Positions 8,528-17,057 of a DNA stretch of 51,775 nucleotides are shown piece by piece (within the stretch, counting starts at the first letter, position 1; the number at the start of each line of letters is the position of its first letter). The translations under genes and the position numbers were made by a program. Below the pieces are notes generated by a model, which did not search any database, had not been told where the DNA came from, and worked only from the letters and a program-made list of their open reading frames with translations. This DNA is from Gammaproteobacteria bacterium (lineage in GTDB: Bacteria > Actinomycetota > Acidimicrobiia > Spongiisociales > UBA4744), in contig JAACED010000006.1 in assembly GCA_011682695.1 (NCBI GenBank), positions 1-51,775 on the forward strand, in the 5' to 3' direction.

Positions 8528-9160
8528 TCAGACCGATATCACCGACCAGGCGATGAGGAGCTGGCCGGTGTAGTAGAGGGGCAGACCCCACACGCGATTG
8601 ACGAAGCCGGGGGCCACGAAGCGGTCGCGGGCAACGGAGAGGTCCGAGAGGTAGAACGCAACGGCGCCGGCGAGCAGCATCGGCGTCGCTCCGGATGCGG
8701 TCGCTCCAATCGCAACGACGAGCATCGTCGAGATGACGGCGACGTAGCCGATGACCGGGCCGACCATTGGAGGCGGCAGGTGGGGGCGCAGCCACACGAA
8801 GATCAACGCGGCAACGACGAGTGCGACGCTTCCGGCGACAAAGGACACGCCGGTGTCGATGCCGAGCATCGCGAAGCCGACGACATAGGCGACATGCCCC
8901 AAGAGAAACGTGATGAGACCACCGAGGAACGCGGCCTGTGATGCGCCGAGCAGCAGCACGTCACCCGCCGCTCCGAGCATGAGACCGAGAAAGATCCACG
9001 TCCCGTAGTGCGTGTCGAGTGCACCGGCGTTCAGGGCAACTCCGAGGAACCCGGCGGACGCGACCGGCTTGGCGACGTTGCGAAGGGTGACGTTGTCACG
9101 CTCGCCGGCGAGCAGAACTATCAAGGCCAAGACGGTCATGGCAGTGAATACCCAAGTCAT
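8528..9160 (-). CDS. YhhN family membrane protein (lysoplasmalogenase-like)
   Basis: The 210-residue polytopic protein has about seven or eight hydrophobic segments spanning nearly its whole length. It carries the YhhN-type LMLGAAGDVLLLG and a later AFYLSDLSVARDRF. Characterised YhhN/TMEM86 relatives hydrolyse the vinyl-ether bond of lysoplasmalogens, but activity in this lineage is not demonstrated. The internal ATG at 9160 is chosen because GGAG lies eight bases upstream and because it gives a 4-base ATGA overlap with the AroQ-hydrolase stop, coupling the two genes. Confidence 0.8.
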   Translation of the reverse strand: MTWVFTAMTVLALIVLLAGERDNVTLRNVAKPVASAGFLGVALNAGALDTHYGTWIFLGLMLGAAGDVLLLGASQAAFLGGLITFLLGHVAYVVGFAMLGIDTGVSFVAGSVALVVAALIFVWLRPHLPPPMVGPVIGYVAVISTMLVVAIGATASGATPMLLAGAVAFYLSDLSVARDRFVAPGFVNRVWGLPLYYTGQLLIAWSVISV

Positions 9161-10314
9161 GGCAGCATCTCCGCGAGCCGACCGGCAATGTCGGACCAAC
9201 CGGCGCTCCGCTCGTCGATGAGGCTCATGTGTCCGGTGGATGCAAGCTCGACGTATTCGACATCCTCTCCGGCCGCCCGGGCCGAATCGACGTAACGGCG
9301 GCTGTAGTCGACCGGGACGGCGTCATCGTCGGTCCCGTGGACGATCAACTGGCGAGCTCCGAGCGGAGACATGGTTGTGGGTGATGCCTGGGCGATGGCC
9401 GTCTTTGACGTCGCGTCACCCATGAAGGCGGCCACGGCATCGGAACCGAGTCCGTCTCGCAGAGCTGCAGCGAGGTCGGTGATGCCGGCCAGTGAAACCA
9501 GGAGTGCCGGTGTGACTGCATCGGTCCGAACAGAGGAGGCAAGCGCGAGATGGCCACCTGCCGAGTGGCCGATGACAGCGACCTGGGATCGGTCGATGTC
9601 GGCTTCGAGAAGAGTGATGTGATCGATTCCTTGTGCGACGTCGAGCACGGTTGCCGGCCATCCCCCTCCTTCACCAATCCTCCGATACTCGAGGTTCCAG
9701 GTGGCGAATCCCCTCTCTGCGAGGTCGACCGCCAGACCATCCATGAGGTCTCTGGTCCACTGCCGCCTCCAGAAACCACCGTGCAACAGCACGGCGATGG
9801 GATGCGGTCCGGGTCCTTCAGGGAGCCGCAGGTCTCCGACCTGGTCGGGACCTTCTCCGTAGGCAAGGACCTTCGGCGGAACTCGGTGTGCAAAGACGAG
9901 GTGACGGAGCGCCCACCGGTATCCCTGGATTCCGCGGCCGTAGATGGTTGCGGTGCAGGCGGGAGCGGTCACCGAGATGCTCCTCCACGGTTCTCGTTCC
10001 TTGATGTTGGAGATGTGGACCTCGGCCGTCGGAATGCCGGCAGCTTCGATCGCGTCACGGAGCGCGTAGGAGGTGTGTGCGTAGGCGCCTGGGTTGAGAA
10101 CGACGCCGTCGAACACGTCACGTGCTTCGTGGAGGCCGTCGATCAAGGCTCCTTCGTGGTTCGACTGAAAGGTCCGCACTTCGACCCCCAGCTCGGTACC
10201 CCAGGATCTGCAAAGGGCCTCGAGGTCGGTGAGCGTCGTCGTACCGTAGATCTCCGGGCTGCGCGTGCCCAGCAGATTCAGGTTCGGTCCGTTGATCACC
10301 AGGATGCGTTGCAT
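9157..10314 (-). CDS. Fusion: type II 3-dehydroquinate dehydratase (AroQ) + alpha/beta hydrolase
   Basis: One continuous 385-residue frame holds two enzymes. Residues 1-140 form a full AroQ dodecamer-type dehydratase: INGPNLNLLG, catalytic Tyr23, QSNHEGALID, NPGAYAHTS (Asn74) and EVHISN (His100), with GIQGYRWALRHL at the end. It would dehydrate 3-dehydroquinate to 3-dehydroshikimate in the shikimate pathway. Residues about 150-385 form an alpha/beta hydrolase with oxyanion motif HGGFW (178-182), nucleophile elbow GHSAGG (Ser251), an acid in GTDDDAVP and His362. HGGxW is typical of arylformamidase/kynurenine-formamidase-like esterases. Both active sites look complete. The junction has no stop or frameshift. 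Start: a TAGCCT hexamer six bases before the ATG suggests a leaderless transcript. Confidence 0.9.
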   Translation of the reverse strand: MQRILVINGPNLNLLGTRSPEIYGTTTLTDLEALCRSWGTELGVEVRTFQSNHEGALIDGLHEARDVFDGVVLNPGAYAHTSYALRDAIEAAGIPTAEVHISNIKEREPWRSISVTAPACTATIYGRGIQGYRWALRHLVFAHRVPPKVLAYGEGPDQVGDLRLPEGPGPHPIAVLLHGGFWRRQWTRDLMDGLAVDLAERGFATWNLEYRRIGEGGGWPATVLDVAQGIDHITLLEADIDRSQVAVIGHSAGGHLALASSVRTDAVTPALLVSLAGITDLAAALRDGLGSDAVAAFMGDATSKTAIAQASPTTMSPLGARQLIVHGTDDDAVPVDYSRRYVDSARAAGEDVEYVELASTGHMSLIDERSAGWSDIAGRLAEMLP

Positions 10315-10320
10315 GGCGTA

Positions 10321-10326
10321 AGGCTA
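10321..10326 (-). promoter_or_regulatory. Leaderless -10 element of the AroQ-hydrolase gene
   Basis: TAGCCT on the minus strand is followed by six bases (TACGCC) and the ATG at 10314. No Shine-Dalgarno sequence is visible, which fits leaderless initiation. Confidence 0.55.
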
Positions 10327-10459
10327 TCGAGTTTCCCGGCCACCGTGACGATCGGAGACGTTTGACACGGAGATCACGACGTCGAGGGGCGGCGAATCGA
10401 CATGGGGTGTTTGCGGGTCGAGGATCGTGATCGGACTCGAGAGACGCAGTGTGTCAGGT

Positions 10460-10765
10460 CTATTCGAGCTTCCTTCTCGAGAATCGGGGCGTGAGCACGA
10501 TGATGGCGACTGCCACCGGCAGCAGCAACGCTGCGAGGCGCGGCCGGTACAACAGCGCGAGCCCGACGGCGGCCAGGGGAATGGCGATCCGCGCGCGCAC
10601 CCTGCGCAGGTCAGGGAAGGCGAGCCAGACGGCACCGAAGAGGACACCGACCCGGACCGCCATGCCTGCGGCGAGACGGGTGGGTTCGTCCACCGACGGT
10701 GACAGCATCACGACCGTTCCGCCGATGAGGAGGACCGTCACGATGGCGCCGAGGACGGCTCTCAT
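10460..10765 (-). CDS. Small hypothetical membrane protein
   Basis: A 101-residue hydrophobic protein with about three or four predicted membrane segments (near residues 2-22, 30-50, 58-75 and 78-92) and a basic C-terminal tail. I do not recognise the family. It lies in a same-strand run, 55 bp after the lipoate-ligase-like gene and about 145 bp before the AroQ fusion. Codon usage resembles its neighbours, and the hydrophobic pattern makes a real gene likely. Confidence 0.55.
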   Translation of the reverse strand: MRAVLGAIVTVLLIGGTVVMLSPSVDEPTRLAAGMAVRVGVLFGAVWLAFPDLRRVRARIAIPLAAVGLALLYRPRLAALLLPVAVAIIVLTPRFSRRKLE

Positions 10766-10820
10766 GTGTCACCATTCGACATGGAGACGGAGCGTACCCT
10801 GCACACCGCGGCCTTCGAGT

Positions 10821-11576
10821 TCATGATTGTGGGGCGTGAGCCGGACGGTGGAGCGGCTCGAGTTCCGAGGCGAGAGCGAGTGTTGCTTCATCCAACCTGG
10901 CAGGCTCGAGTGTGTAGCCGGCCTCGAATTGGTCGAGGATGGCACGTTGGACGTCCGCCGTCGTGATACCCGGAGTGGCAGAACAGAGGTCTCCACTCGT
11001 TGCCGGGTTCCATTCGATGCACAGAGCTTCGTATACGGGGATCAGCACCTCTGCCACCTGGTCACCGCCGGAGACGACGACGACCCCGCCGATGTGCGCG
11101 GCTCCCGACACGATCCGTTGGCCCACCCCCATGACTTTCCGTGTTCCACCGATGTTCACACTGTGGGCTCCCGGGCAGTACTCGCCGGGCACTTCCCCGA
11201 CGTGAGCATCGGCGCCGAGGACACGGAAGGCGTCGACCATGATCGTGCTGATCTCCTGGAAACGTTCATTGATGCCGGCGCGAGGGTCGTCGACGGGGAC
11301 CGTCCACGAGAACGCGATCGTGCCGGGATGGAATACCGCGGCACGTCCTCCGGCGAGTCGCTCCACGGCGCCGAATCCGGAAGCCAGGGCGGCAGCGACG
11401 GCCCGCCGATACCCGGGGTGGACGGCGTCTCTTCGGCCGAAGGCTACGACGGAGCCGGGTTTGTGCAGACGCAAGACCGACTCTCGTTCCCTACGAGCGA
11501 CCTGGAGGAGCAAGGCGTGGGAAATGGCGGTGTCCAACCCGGGCGGGTCGGGAAACCCGGCATCCATGAGCAACAT
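10821..11576 (-). CDS. Lipoate/biotin protein ligase family protein (LplA-like)
   Basis: The 251-residue protein carries the biotin/lipoate A/B ligase fold: VLRLHKPGSVVAFGRRD, the family RLAGGRAAVFHPGTIAFSW block (equivalent of RRxxGGGxVxHD), and GGTRKVMGVGQRIV with the lysine expected to contact the adenylate. Family members attach lipoate or octanoate to E2 and GcvH lipoyl domains, or transfer related acyl groups. Histidine in the usual GGGAVYHD block is retained as FHPG. A lipoyl-bearing E2 is encoded at 45156 in this window, a possible substrate. The ATG at 11576 is six bases after GATACT. A second in-frame ATG lies nine bases downstream. Confidence 0.82.
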   Translation of the reverse strand: MLLMDAGFPDPPGLDTAISHALLLQVARRERESVLRLHKPGSVVAFGRRDAVHPGYRRAVAAALASGFGAVERLAGGRAAVFHPGTIAFSWTVPVDDPRAGINERFQEISTIMVDAFRVLGADAHVGEVPGEYCPGAHSVNIGGTRKVMGVGQRIVSGAAHIGGVVVVSGGDQVAEVLIPVYEALCIEWNPATSGDLCSATPGITTADVQRAILDQFEAGYTLEPARLDEATLALASELEPLHRPAHAPQS

Positions 11577-11582
11577 CAGCGC

Positions 11583-11588
11583 AGTATC
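11583..11588 (-). promoter_or_regulatory. Candidate leaderless -10 of the LplA-like gene
   Basis: GATACT on the minus strand lies exactly six bases before the ATG at 11576. It differs from TANNNT only at the first base. No Shine-Dalgarno sequence precedes the ATG. Confidence 0.4.
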
Positions 11589-11656
11589 CCAGAAACACGT
11601 TCCCCTAACAGTTCTCGAACATCCATGGCGCACAATGGCTGGAAAGGAGGTTGTTG

Positions 11657-12484
11657 ATGCAACGTGTAGCCAAGATCGGAATCCTGGTCCTGGTCGTCGT
11701 AGGACTTCTCGTCGGAGGCCTCACCGTGGCGGGAGCAGTCGAGGGCGACCATGCGACGGCCGACCAGACGCGGATCGTGACGGCGCTGCGACCGCTCATC
11801 GACGACGGAACCATCACAGAGTCCCAGGCCGAGGCAGTCGCCGGACGGCTTGCTCCGATCATCAGGTCGGAGAGGATCCGTCGTGACACGGAACGTTTTC
11901 GAGATCGGGCGATGGCGGTGGAGCGCAATGTCGCCGACATGCTCGACATGACGGTGCCCGAACTCGAAGACCAGCTCAAAGACGGTGCGACTCTGGCGCA
12001 GATCGCGGAGAGTCGAGGGTCGAGCGGCGAGGAGATCGTGGCCGCACTCGTGGGTGAGCTTTCCGAACGCCTGGCCGACCAGGTCGCAGAAGGGCGGATT
12101 ACGCAGGAACAAGCCGATGAGATGGTTGCCGCCGCAACCGGGCAGATCACCGATCTCGTCGAGTCGTCGCATCCTGGGCGAGCGGCGCTCAGAGAACATC
12201 GCGCTCGGCTCGCCAGGCTCGGGGCGCTGCGCATCGGCGCGGACGTCTTGGACATGACTCCGCAAGATCTGAGAAGTGCACTCGAGAGTGGTCAGAGTCT
12301 CGGCGAGATTGCGCAAAGCAGAGGTGTCGACGAGGACGCACTGATCGATGCACTGCTCCAGCCGATTCGCGAGCAGGTTGCTCTGTCGGTCGAACGCGGG
12401 CGCATCGACGAAGATCGTGCAGGGGAGATACTCGACCGGGCGGTCGAGAGGGTCCGGAATCTGGTGGCAATGCACCGGGGGTGA
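11657..12484 (+). CDS. Secreted or membrane-anchored protein with two internal repeats
   Basis: The 275-residue protein begins with a signal peptide or anchor (residues 5-28) and is otherwise charged and helical. Two repeats of about 76 residues are evident at 93-169 and 195-270. Each runs VLDM-(T)-PxxLxxxLxxGxSLxxIAxSRG, then a helix, then a GRIxxExADEIL-type segment. A shorter related unit sits at 43-68 (IDDGTITESQAEAVAGRL). The pattern resembles YckD/DUF2680-like secreted proteins of Gram-positive bacteria, whose function is unknown. AGGAGG six bases before the ATG at 11657 fixes the start and argues against the upstream TTG codons. It diverges from the LplA-like gene. Confidence 0.75.
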   Translation: MQRVAKIGILVLVVVGLLVGGLTVAGAVEGDHATADQTRIVTALRPLIDDGTITESQAEAVAGRLAPIIRSERIRRDTERFRDRAMAVERNVADMLDMTVPELEDQLKDGATLAQIAESRGSSGEEIVAALVGELSERLADQVAEGRITQEQADEMVAAATGQITDLVESSHPGRAALREHRARLARLGALRIGADVLDMTPQDLRSALESGQSLGEIAQSRGVDEDALIDALLQPIREQVALSVERGRIDEDRAGEILDRAVERVRNLVAMHRG

Positions 12485-12678
12485 GGAGAACATCCTGACC
12501 GCTCATCGAGCCGGCGCGGGATGCTCCGTAGGGAGCGCCGCGGCGGGCGGGAGCAACGCAAACCTCGAGGCGTGCTCGCTCTGTCCGCATGGACGGACCT
12601 GTGCCGTGGGTGTGACAAGAACCGACTCACGATGTAGGGCAGGTACACTGAGGTGGCTCCGAAGGTGGGGACCTGGGA

Positions 12679-13983
12679 ATGGGGCACGGCTGGTGGGCCG
12701 AATGGAAACCGATGCCCTCACCGAACCGTCAAGAGCGACTCCTCAGACGCTTCGAACGTGACTCGCTCGCGGGCGCGAAAGCAGGCGTATTCCGTGTCCG
12801 AGTGGAGGATCGTGTCCTCAGGGGTGAGACGATCACCATCAATGGTCGCGAACTCCTCAACTTTGGCATGGCGTCGTACCTCGGCCTCAACCTGGACCCG
12901 CGTCTCAAGGCAGGTGCGATCGACGCCATCTCACGCTATGGGCCCGTCTATTCATCGTCGACGGCCTTCACCGCGCTCCCTCTGTATACGGCGCTCGAAG
13001 AAAGATTGGAGCGCATGTTCGAAGGACACGTGGTCATCGCGCCGACCACCACGCTTGCGCATCTCGCTGCGCTTCCACTGATCGTTCCCACCGGATCCGA
13101 CATTCTGATCGATGCGCAGGCACACGAGTCCCTTCGCCTGACCGGTCAGATCCTGCAGGCATCCGGATCGTCCATCTCCGCAGTACCGCACAACGACATG
13201 GAGGCGCTTGCCGATGCCGTGGAACAGTCGTCGGCCGCTTCGGTGTGGTATCTGGCCGATGGTGTTTACTCGATGTTCGGGGATCTTGCACCCGTCCGTG
13301 AGATCTCGGCACTCATGGACCGGTTCCCGAACCTGCATGTGTACCTCGATGATGCGCACGGCTTCGGGTGGGCGGGTGAACACGGTCGGGGCTACGTGCT
13401 GGGCCAGGTGCCCATCCGTGAGCGCATGGTGGTCGCAGGGTCGCTCTCGAAGTCGATCGGCGCGGGTGGGGGAGCGCTCGTCTTTCCGGATGAGAAGACG
13501 GCGCGACGCGTCCGAACACTCGGCGGGACGATGACGTTCTCCGGTCCATTGCACCCCGCCGAACTCGGCGCCGCGATCGTCTCGGCGGATATTCACCTCT
13601 CCAGCGAGTACGCAGAGCTCCAGGCACGACTCCTGACGCAGATCGAGTTGACGCGCGGTCTTCTCGCGCAACGCCGTCTTCCTGTCGTCGAGGCGGCCGA
13701 TTCACCCGTGTGGTTCATCCGTATCGGGACGCCCGATGACACGATCGAGGTGGCGAAGCGCCTGCAATCGGATGGTTTCTACGTCAATCCGTCCGGCTAT
13801 CCGGCAGTTCCGATCGGTTCTGCAGGCGTGCGGTTCTCCAACTCGCTGTATCTGCGAGACGAAGCGTTTGTGGCGCTCACCGATGCACTCGCAAGGCGCG
13901 TTCCCGAGGTCGTGGGTGACACGGAGATCGTGATCGATCTGACGGAGAAGAAGTCACCGCATATCGATCCGCTTCAGCGGTGA
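12679..13983 (+). CDS. Alpha-oxoamine synthase-type PLP enzyme (aminotransferase class I/II fold)
   Basis: This 434-residue fold-type I PLP enzyme resembles 8-amino-7-oxononanoate synthase, glycine C-acetyltransferase and serine palmitoyltransferase. Visible elements are NFGMASYLGLNLDPR near the N-terminus, YGPVYSSSTAFTALPLYTALE, the PLP-ring motif DDAHGFGWAGEHGRG (Asp224-His227), and the Schiff-base lysine in GSLSKSIGAGG (Lys258). These enzymes condense an amino acid with an acyl-CoA. SKSIGAGGG in place of SKALGSxGG suggests a non-canonical branch, so I leave the substrate open. AAGGTGG eight bases upstream supports ATG 12679, and ATG 12712 is an alternative. No biotin genes are adjacent. 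Confidence 0.82.
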   Translation: MGHGWWAEWKPMPSPNRQERLLRRFERDSLAGAKAGVFRVRVEDRVLRGETITINGRELLNFGMASYLGLNLDPRLKAGAIDAISRYGPVYSSSTAFTALPLYTALEERLERMFEGHVVIAPTTTLAHLAALPLIVPTGSDILIDAQAHESLRLTGQILQASGSSISAVPHNDMEALADAVEQSSAASVWYLADGVYSMFGDLAPVREISALMDRFPNLHVYLDDAHGFGWAGEHGRGYVLGQVPIRERMVVAGSLSKSIGAGGGALVFPDEKTARRVRTLGGTMTFSGPLHPAELGAAIVSADIHLSSEYAELQARLLTQIELTRGLLAQRRLPVVEAADSPVWFIRIGTPDDTIEVAKRLQSDGFYVNPSGYPAVPIGSAGVRFSNSLYLRDEAFVALTDALARRVPEVVGDTEIVIDLTEKKSPHIDPLQR

Positions 13984-15716
13984 AGGCCCCATGCCGATAT
14001 AGCGGCGTGCAATCGTTTCTGAACGTCTGGAAGCAACGTCCGATGTGGCTGCGGTGGTTGGCTGCGGTGGTGTTCGTGCTGCTCTTGGGGTTGGCTGCCG
14101 TATCGGCCATGGTTCCCTCCGTGGCGGATACCGCAGGGCCCATCGGCCTCTTCCTCGGAAGCATCTCCGCAGGGGTCACCTTCATCGTCGGGGCTCGACA
14201 TCTCGACGGGAGAGAGCGAGTCTCGTGGACCCTCGTCGGTGTCGGCCTGCTGCTCATCGCGACTGGTGTGCTCCTGGTGGCGATTGTCTCCTCACTCGCC
14301 GAAATGGCGGCCTTTGGACCGCCGGACATCCTCTTTCTCGGTGGGTACGCGTTCGGGATCGTCGGATTTGCGCTCCTCCCACAGGTCGCCTCCGATTGGT
14401 CGGAGCGACTGCGTGTGATGCTCGACGGGCTCATCGGAGCGATCTCGATGGGCGTCATCGCCTGGCTTCTGGTGCTCGGCGACCTGCTCGGGCGGTTGCA
14501 GTCGTTCACTGCCTGGGAGCGATGGGCCGGCTCCGCGTATCCGGTGCTCGACGCGGTGGCGATGATCGTATTCATCCTGGTGTTCGTGCGGCGCACGGCC
14601 TACCGGTTCGACATTCGGCTGGTGTTCGTTGGTGCAGCATTCATCGCCCAGATAGTGGCAGATCTGGCCTATCTGGAGTCAGGCATCGGGCGCACGTTCG
14701 CGGAGGCAAGGCCGGTCTACGCAGTCAACATCGCAGCGCTCATTCTCTTCTTCGCTGCTGCGCTGATGGTCCGACTACGTCCCCAGCGCCAGGAATACGC
14801 GGCTCGCAGGTCATCGCTGTTTGCGCTGGTTGCTCCATACTCGCTTGCCGCGGCCATGACGGCCATGCTCGTCGTGCGCATCCTCCAGGGGCGACTCGAC
14901 GTCAACTTCTGGGCGCTTCTATGGGGAACGGTCGCAGTCAGCGCTCTCGTCATCGTCAGGCAGGGTGTCGCCATTCGCGAGAACCGAACGCTCGTCGAGC
15001 GTCAGCGAGCGGCACTCGTTTCGTCGATCTCCCACGAGCTGCGTACTCCGTTGACGGCCGTGGTCGGGTTCCTGGACCTCGCGATCAATGAGACGACCCC
15101 GCTCGACGCCGAAGAACGAGAGGAACTGTTGCACGTCGTACATCAGCAGGCGGTCTACATGGCACGGATCGTGTCGGATCTCATGCTGCTGGCAAGAGGC
15201 AATCTCGACAGCATCGATATCGCTCCGGCGAAGGTTTCCCTCGAAAGCCTCCTGAACGCCGCGTTGGCGACGGTCGATTCCGGCGGGGCCTCCGTAACGG
15301 TCGAATCGGACGCCGGTCTCGAGGTCTTCGTGGACTCCGAGCGGCTGCAGCAACTCATTGTGAACCTCGTGTCGAATGCCATTCGTTACGGCAGAGGCCG
15401 GGTCGATATCGTGGCGAAGAGGGTGGATTCTGCGCTCGTGATCGAGATTCACGATGACGGACCCGGGGTGCCGAAGAGGTATGAGTTGGCCATTTGGGAG
15501 CGGTTCGAGAGAGGTGCCCATCGTCTCGATGCCACGCGACCCGGATCGGGGATCGGACTGGCGGTCGTGCGTGCCGTCGCCGAGGCCCACGGAGGGACGG
15601 CCGAGTATCGACGTTCCGAACGTCTCGGGGGCTCGTGTTTCTTCGTGACCTTGCCACGGACGATCATTGAAACGGGTGGAGAGAAGCTCGACCCATCGAT
15701 TCGACCTGTCGCCTGA
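13980..15716 (+). CDS. Membrane sensor histidine kinase (orphan)
   Basis: Up to 578 residues. The N-terminal half contains roughly nine hydrophobic segments (about residues 24-335) without an obvious extracellular domain. Then come HisKA with SSISHELRTPLTAVVGFLDLA (phospho-acceptor His352) and HATPase_c with N-box NLVSNAIRYG, G1 DDGPGVP and G2 GSGIGLAVVRAVAEAHGG. It should autophosphorylate and pass phosphate to a response regulator, but none is encoded nearby. The GTG at 13980 overlaps the previous stop. A GTG at 14007 or ATG at 14043, just before the first membrane helix, are alternatives, and the start is uncertain. Confidence 0.88.
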   Translation: MKAPCRYSGVQSFLNVWKQRPMWLRWLAAVVFVLLLGLAAVSAMVPSVADTAGPIGLFLGSISAGVTFIVGARHLDGRERVSWTLVGVGLLLIATGVLLVAIVSSLAEMAAFGPPDILFLGGYAFGIVGFALLPQVASDWSERLRVMLDGLIGAISMGVIAWLLVLGDLLGRLQSFTAWERWAGSAYPVLDAVAMIVFILVFVRRTAYRFDIRLVFVGAAFIAQIVADLAYLESGIGRTFAEARPVYAVNIAALILFFAAALMVRLRPQRQEYAARRSSLFALVAPYSLAAAMTAMLVVRILQGRLDVNFWALLWGTVAVSALVIVRQGVAIRENRTLVERQRAALVSSISHELRTPLTAVVGFLDLAINETTPLDAEEREELLHVVHQQAVYMARIVSDLMLLARGNLDSIDIAPAKVSLESLLNAALATVDSGGASVTVESDAGLEVFVDSERLQQLIVNLVSNAIRYGRGRVDIVAKRVDSALVIEIHDDGPGVPKRYELAIWERFERGAHRLDATRPGSGIGLAVVRAVAEAHGGTAEYRRSERLGGSCFFVTLPRTIIETGGEKLDPSIRPVA

Positions 15717-15771
15717 GACTGTCCCGCGGTAGGCATACACTCCGATCTGCACACGGAGAAGGGACGGGGCG

Positions 15772-16941
15772 ATGCGATACGGAGTCATCGGTGCGGGACG
15801 CCAAGGGACGGCTGCCGGCTACGACATGGCGGTCCACGGCGATGCGCAGGAAGTGATCCTGGCAGACCGAGATCTGATCGTCGCGCAGCGGGCCGCAGCA
15901 CGAATCAACTCCCTCGTCGGGAGGAGTGTCGCGGTCGCCGAGGAGATCGACGTGGCGAACGAGGATGCCCTGGTTGGCCTGGTGGGGCCGCTGGATGTCT
16001 TCCTGTGTGCCACTCCGTTCGTGCTCATCCCCGGGTGCACCCGGGCAGCGATCGCAGCGGGTACCGGCATGGTGGATCTCGGGGGGCACACCGCCACCGT
16101 GCTCGATCAACTCGACCTCGACGAGGAGGCACGAGCCGCGCAGATTGCGATCGTTCCGGACTGTGGGATGGGTCCGGGGCTCAACAACACACTTGCGCTG
16201 GCTGCGGTAGAGCGGCTGCGGGAGCAGGGAGCGGTTCCTCGTGAGGCCCGGGTCTGGGATGGCGGGTTGCCGCAGGATCCCAAGGAACCGTGGCGCTACG
16301 CGCTCTTCTTCCACATCAACGGTTTGACCAACGAGTACGACGGAACGGCACTGGTGCTTCGCGACGGCGAGGTGAGCGAGGTCGATACGCTCACCGAGTT
16401 CGAGACGCTCGAGTTCGATGACCTGGGAACGCTCGAGGCCTTCGTCACCTCAGGGGGCACATCGACCGTCCCGTACACGATGGCGGGGGAGTTGGAGGTC
16501 TACGAGAACAAGACCCTCCGCTATCCAGGCCACTACGCGGCCTTTCGAGCATTCAAGGATCTCGGACTGTTCTCCATGGATCCTGTCGATGTCGGCGGGA
16601 CTCCGGTTGTCCCTCGAGATCTCTACCACGCGCTGCTCGGTCCGCAGCTCGAGGGTGACGACGTTCACGACGTCTGCGTGATGCGCGCCGAGGCGATTGG
16701 CGTACGCGGTGGTCGGGACGTCTCTGTGCGGTTCGAGCTCGTCGACCGGTACGACCCTGAAACGGGCTTTTCGGCAATGGAACGGCTCACGGGCTGGCAC
16801 GCGGCGATCATGGCGGAACTCATTGCCCGGGGTGAGGTACCCGTCGGCGTACACCCCGTGGAGCGGGCGGTCTCGCCGCTGCGCTTCCTCGAAGAGGTGC
16901 GTGCCCGGGGATTCGATCTGCGTGAGTGCGCTCGCCGATAG
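15772..16941 (+). CDS. Saccharopine dehydrogenase family protein
   Basis: The 389-residue protein has a Rossmann NAD(P)-binding start (GVIGAGRQG, residues 4-12), LDVFLCATPF, GTGMVDLGGHT, and the family CGMGPGLNNTLA segment. A C-terminal saccharopine-dehydrogenase-like catalytic domain follows. Relatives include lysine 6-dehydrogenase and saccharopine reductase-like oxidoreductases acting on amino-acid-derived imines. The exact substrate is not readable, and no lysine catabolic partner is adjacent. GAGAAGGGA upstream of the ATG is a good ribosome binding site. Confidence 0.85.
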   Translation: MRYGVIGAGRQGTAAGYDMAVHGDAQEVILADRDLIVAQRAAARINSLVGRSVAVAEEIDVANEDALVGLVGPLDVFLCATPFVLIPGCTRAAIAAGTGMVDLGGHTATVLDQLDLDEEARAAQIAIVPDCGMGPGLNNTLALAAVERLREQGAVPREARVWDGGLPQDPKEPWRYALFFHINGLTNEYDGTALVLRDGEVSEVDTLTEFETLEFDDLGTLEAFVTSGGTSTVPYTMAGELEVYENKTLRYPGHYAAFRAFKDLGLFSMDPVDVGGTPVVPRDLYHALLGPQLEGDDVHDVCVMRAEAIGVRGGRDVSVRFELVDRYDPETGFSAMERLTGWHAAIMAELIARGEVPVGVHPVERAVSPLRFLEEVRARGFDLRECARR

Positions 16942-16975
16942 GTAGGGACTTTCGACCCTTTCGATCGGGACCTTT

Positions 16976-17040
16976 GCAGGTCCTGCTAAGTCCTGCAGCA
17001 AGATATTATGCACAGTATGCAGAGTATGCAGAGTGCTGCA
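16976..17040 (+). repeat. Direct-repeat array upstream of the PocR regulator (candidate operator)
   Basis: TATGCA occurs at 17007, 17016 and 17025, each followed by a 3-base spacer, with a related TGCTGCA at 17034, giving a 9-bp period. Just upstream GTCCTGC is repeated at 16980 and 16990 (10-bp period), the first copy inside the palindrome GCAGG-T-CCTGC. All sit in the 116-bp gap before the regulator. BldC, whose HTH resembles that of this regulator, is known to bind head-to-tail direct repeats of similar period. Autoregulation is inference. Confidence 0.7.
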
Positions 17041-17057
17041 CGAAAGGCAGGTCTCGG

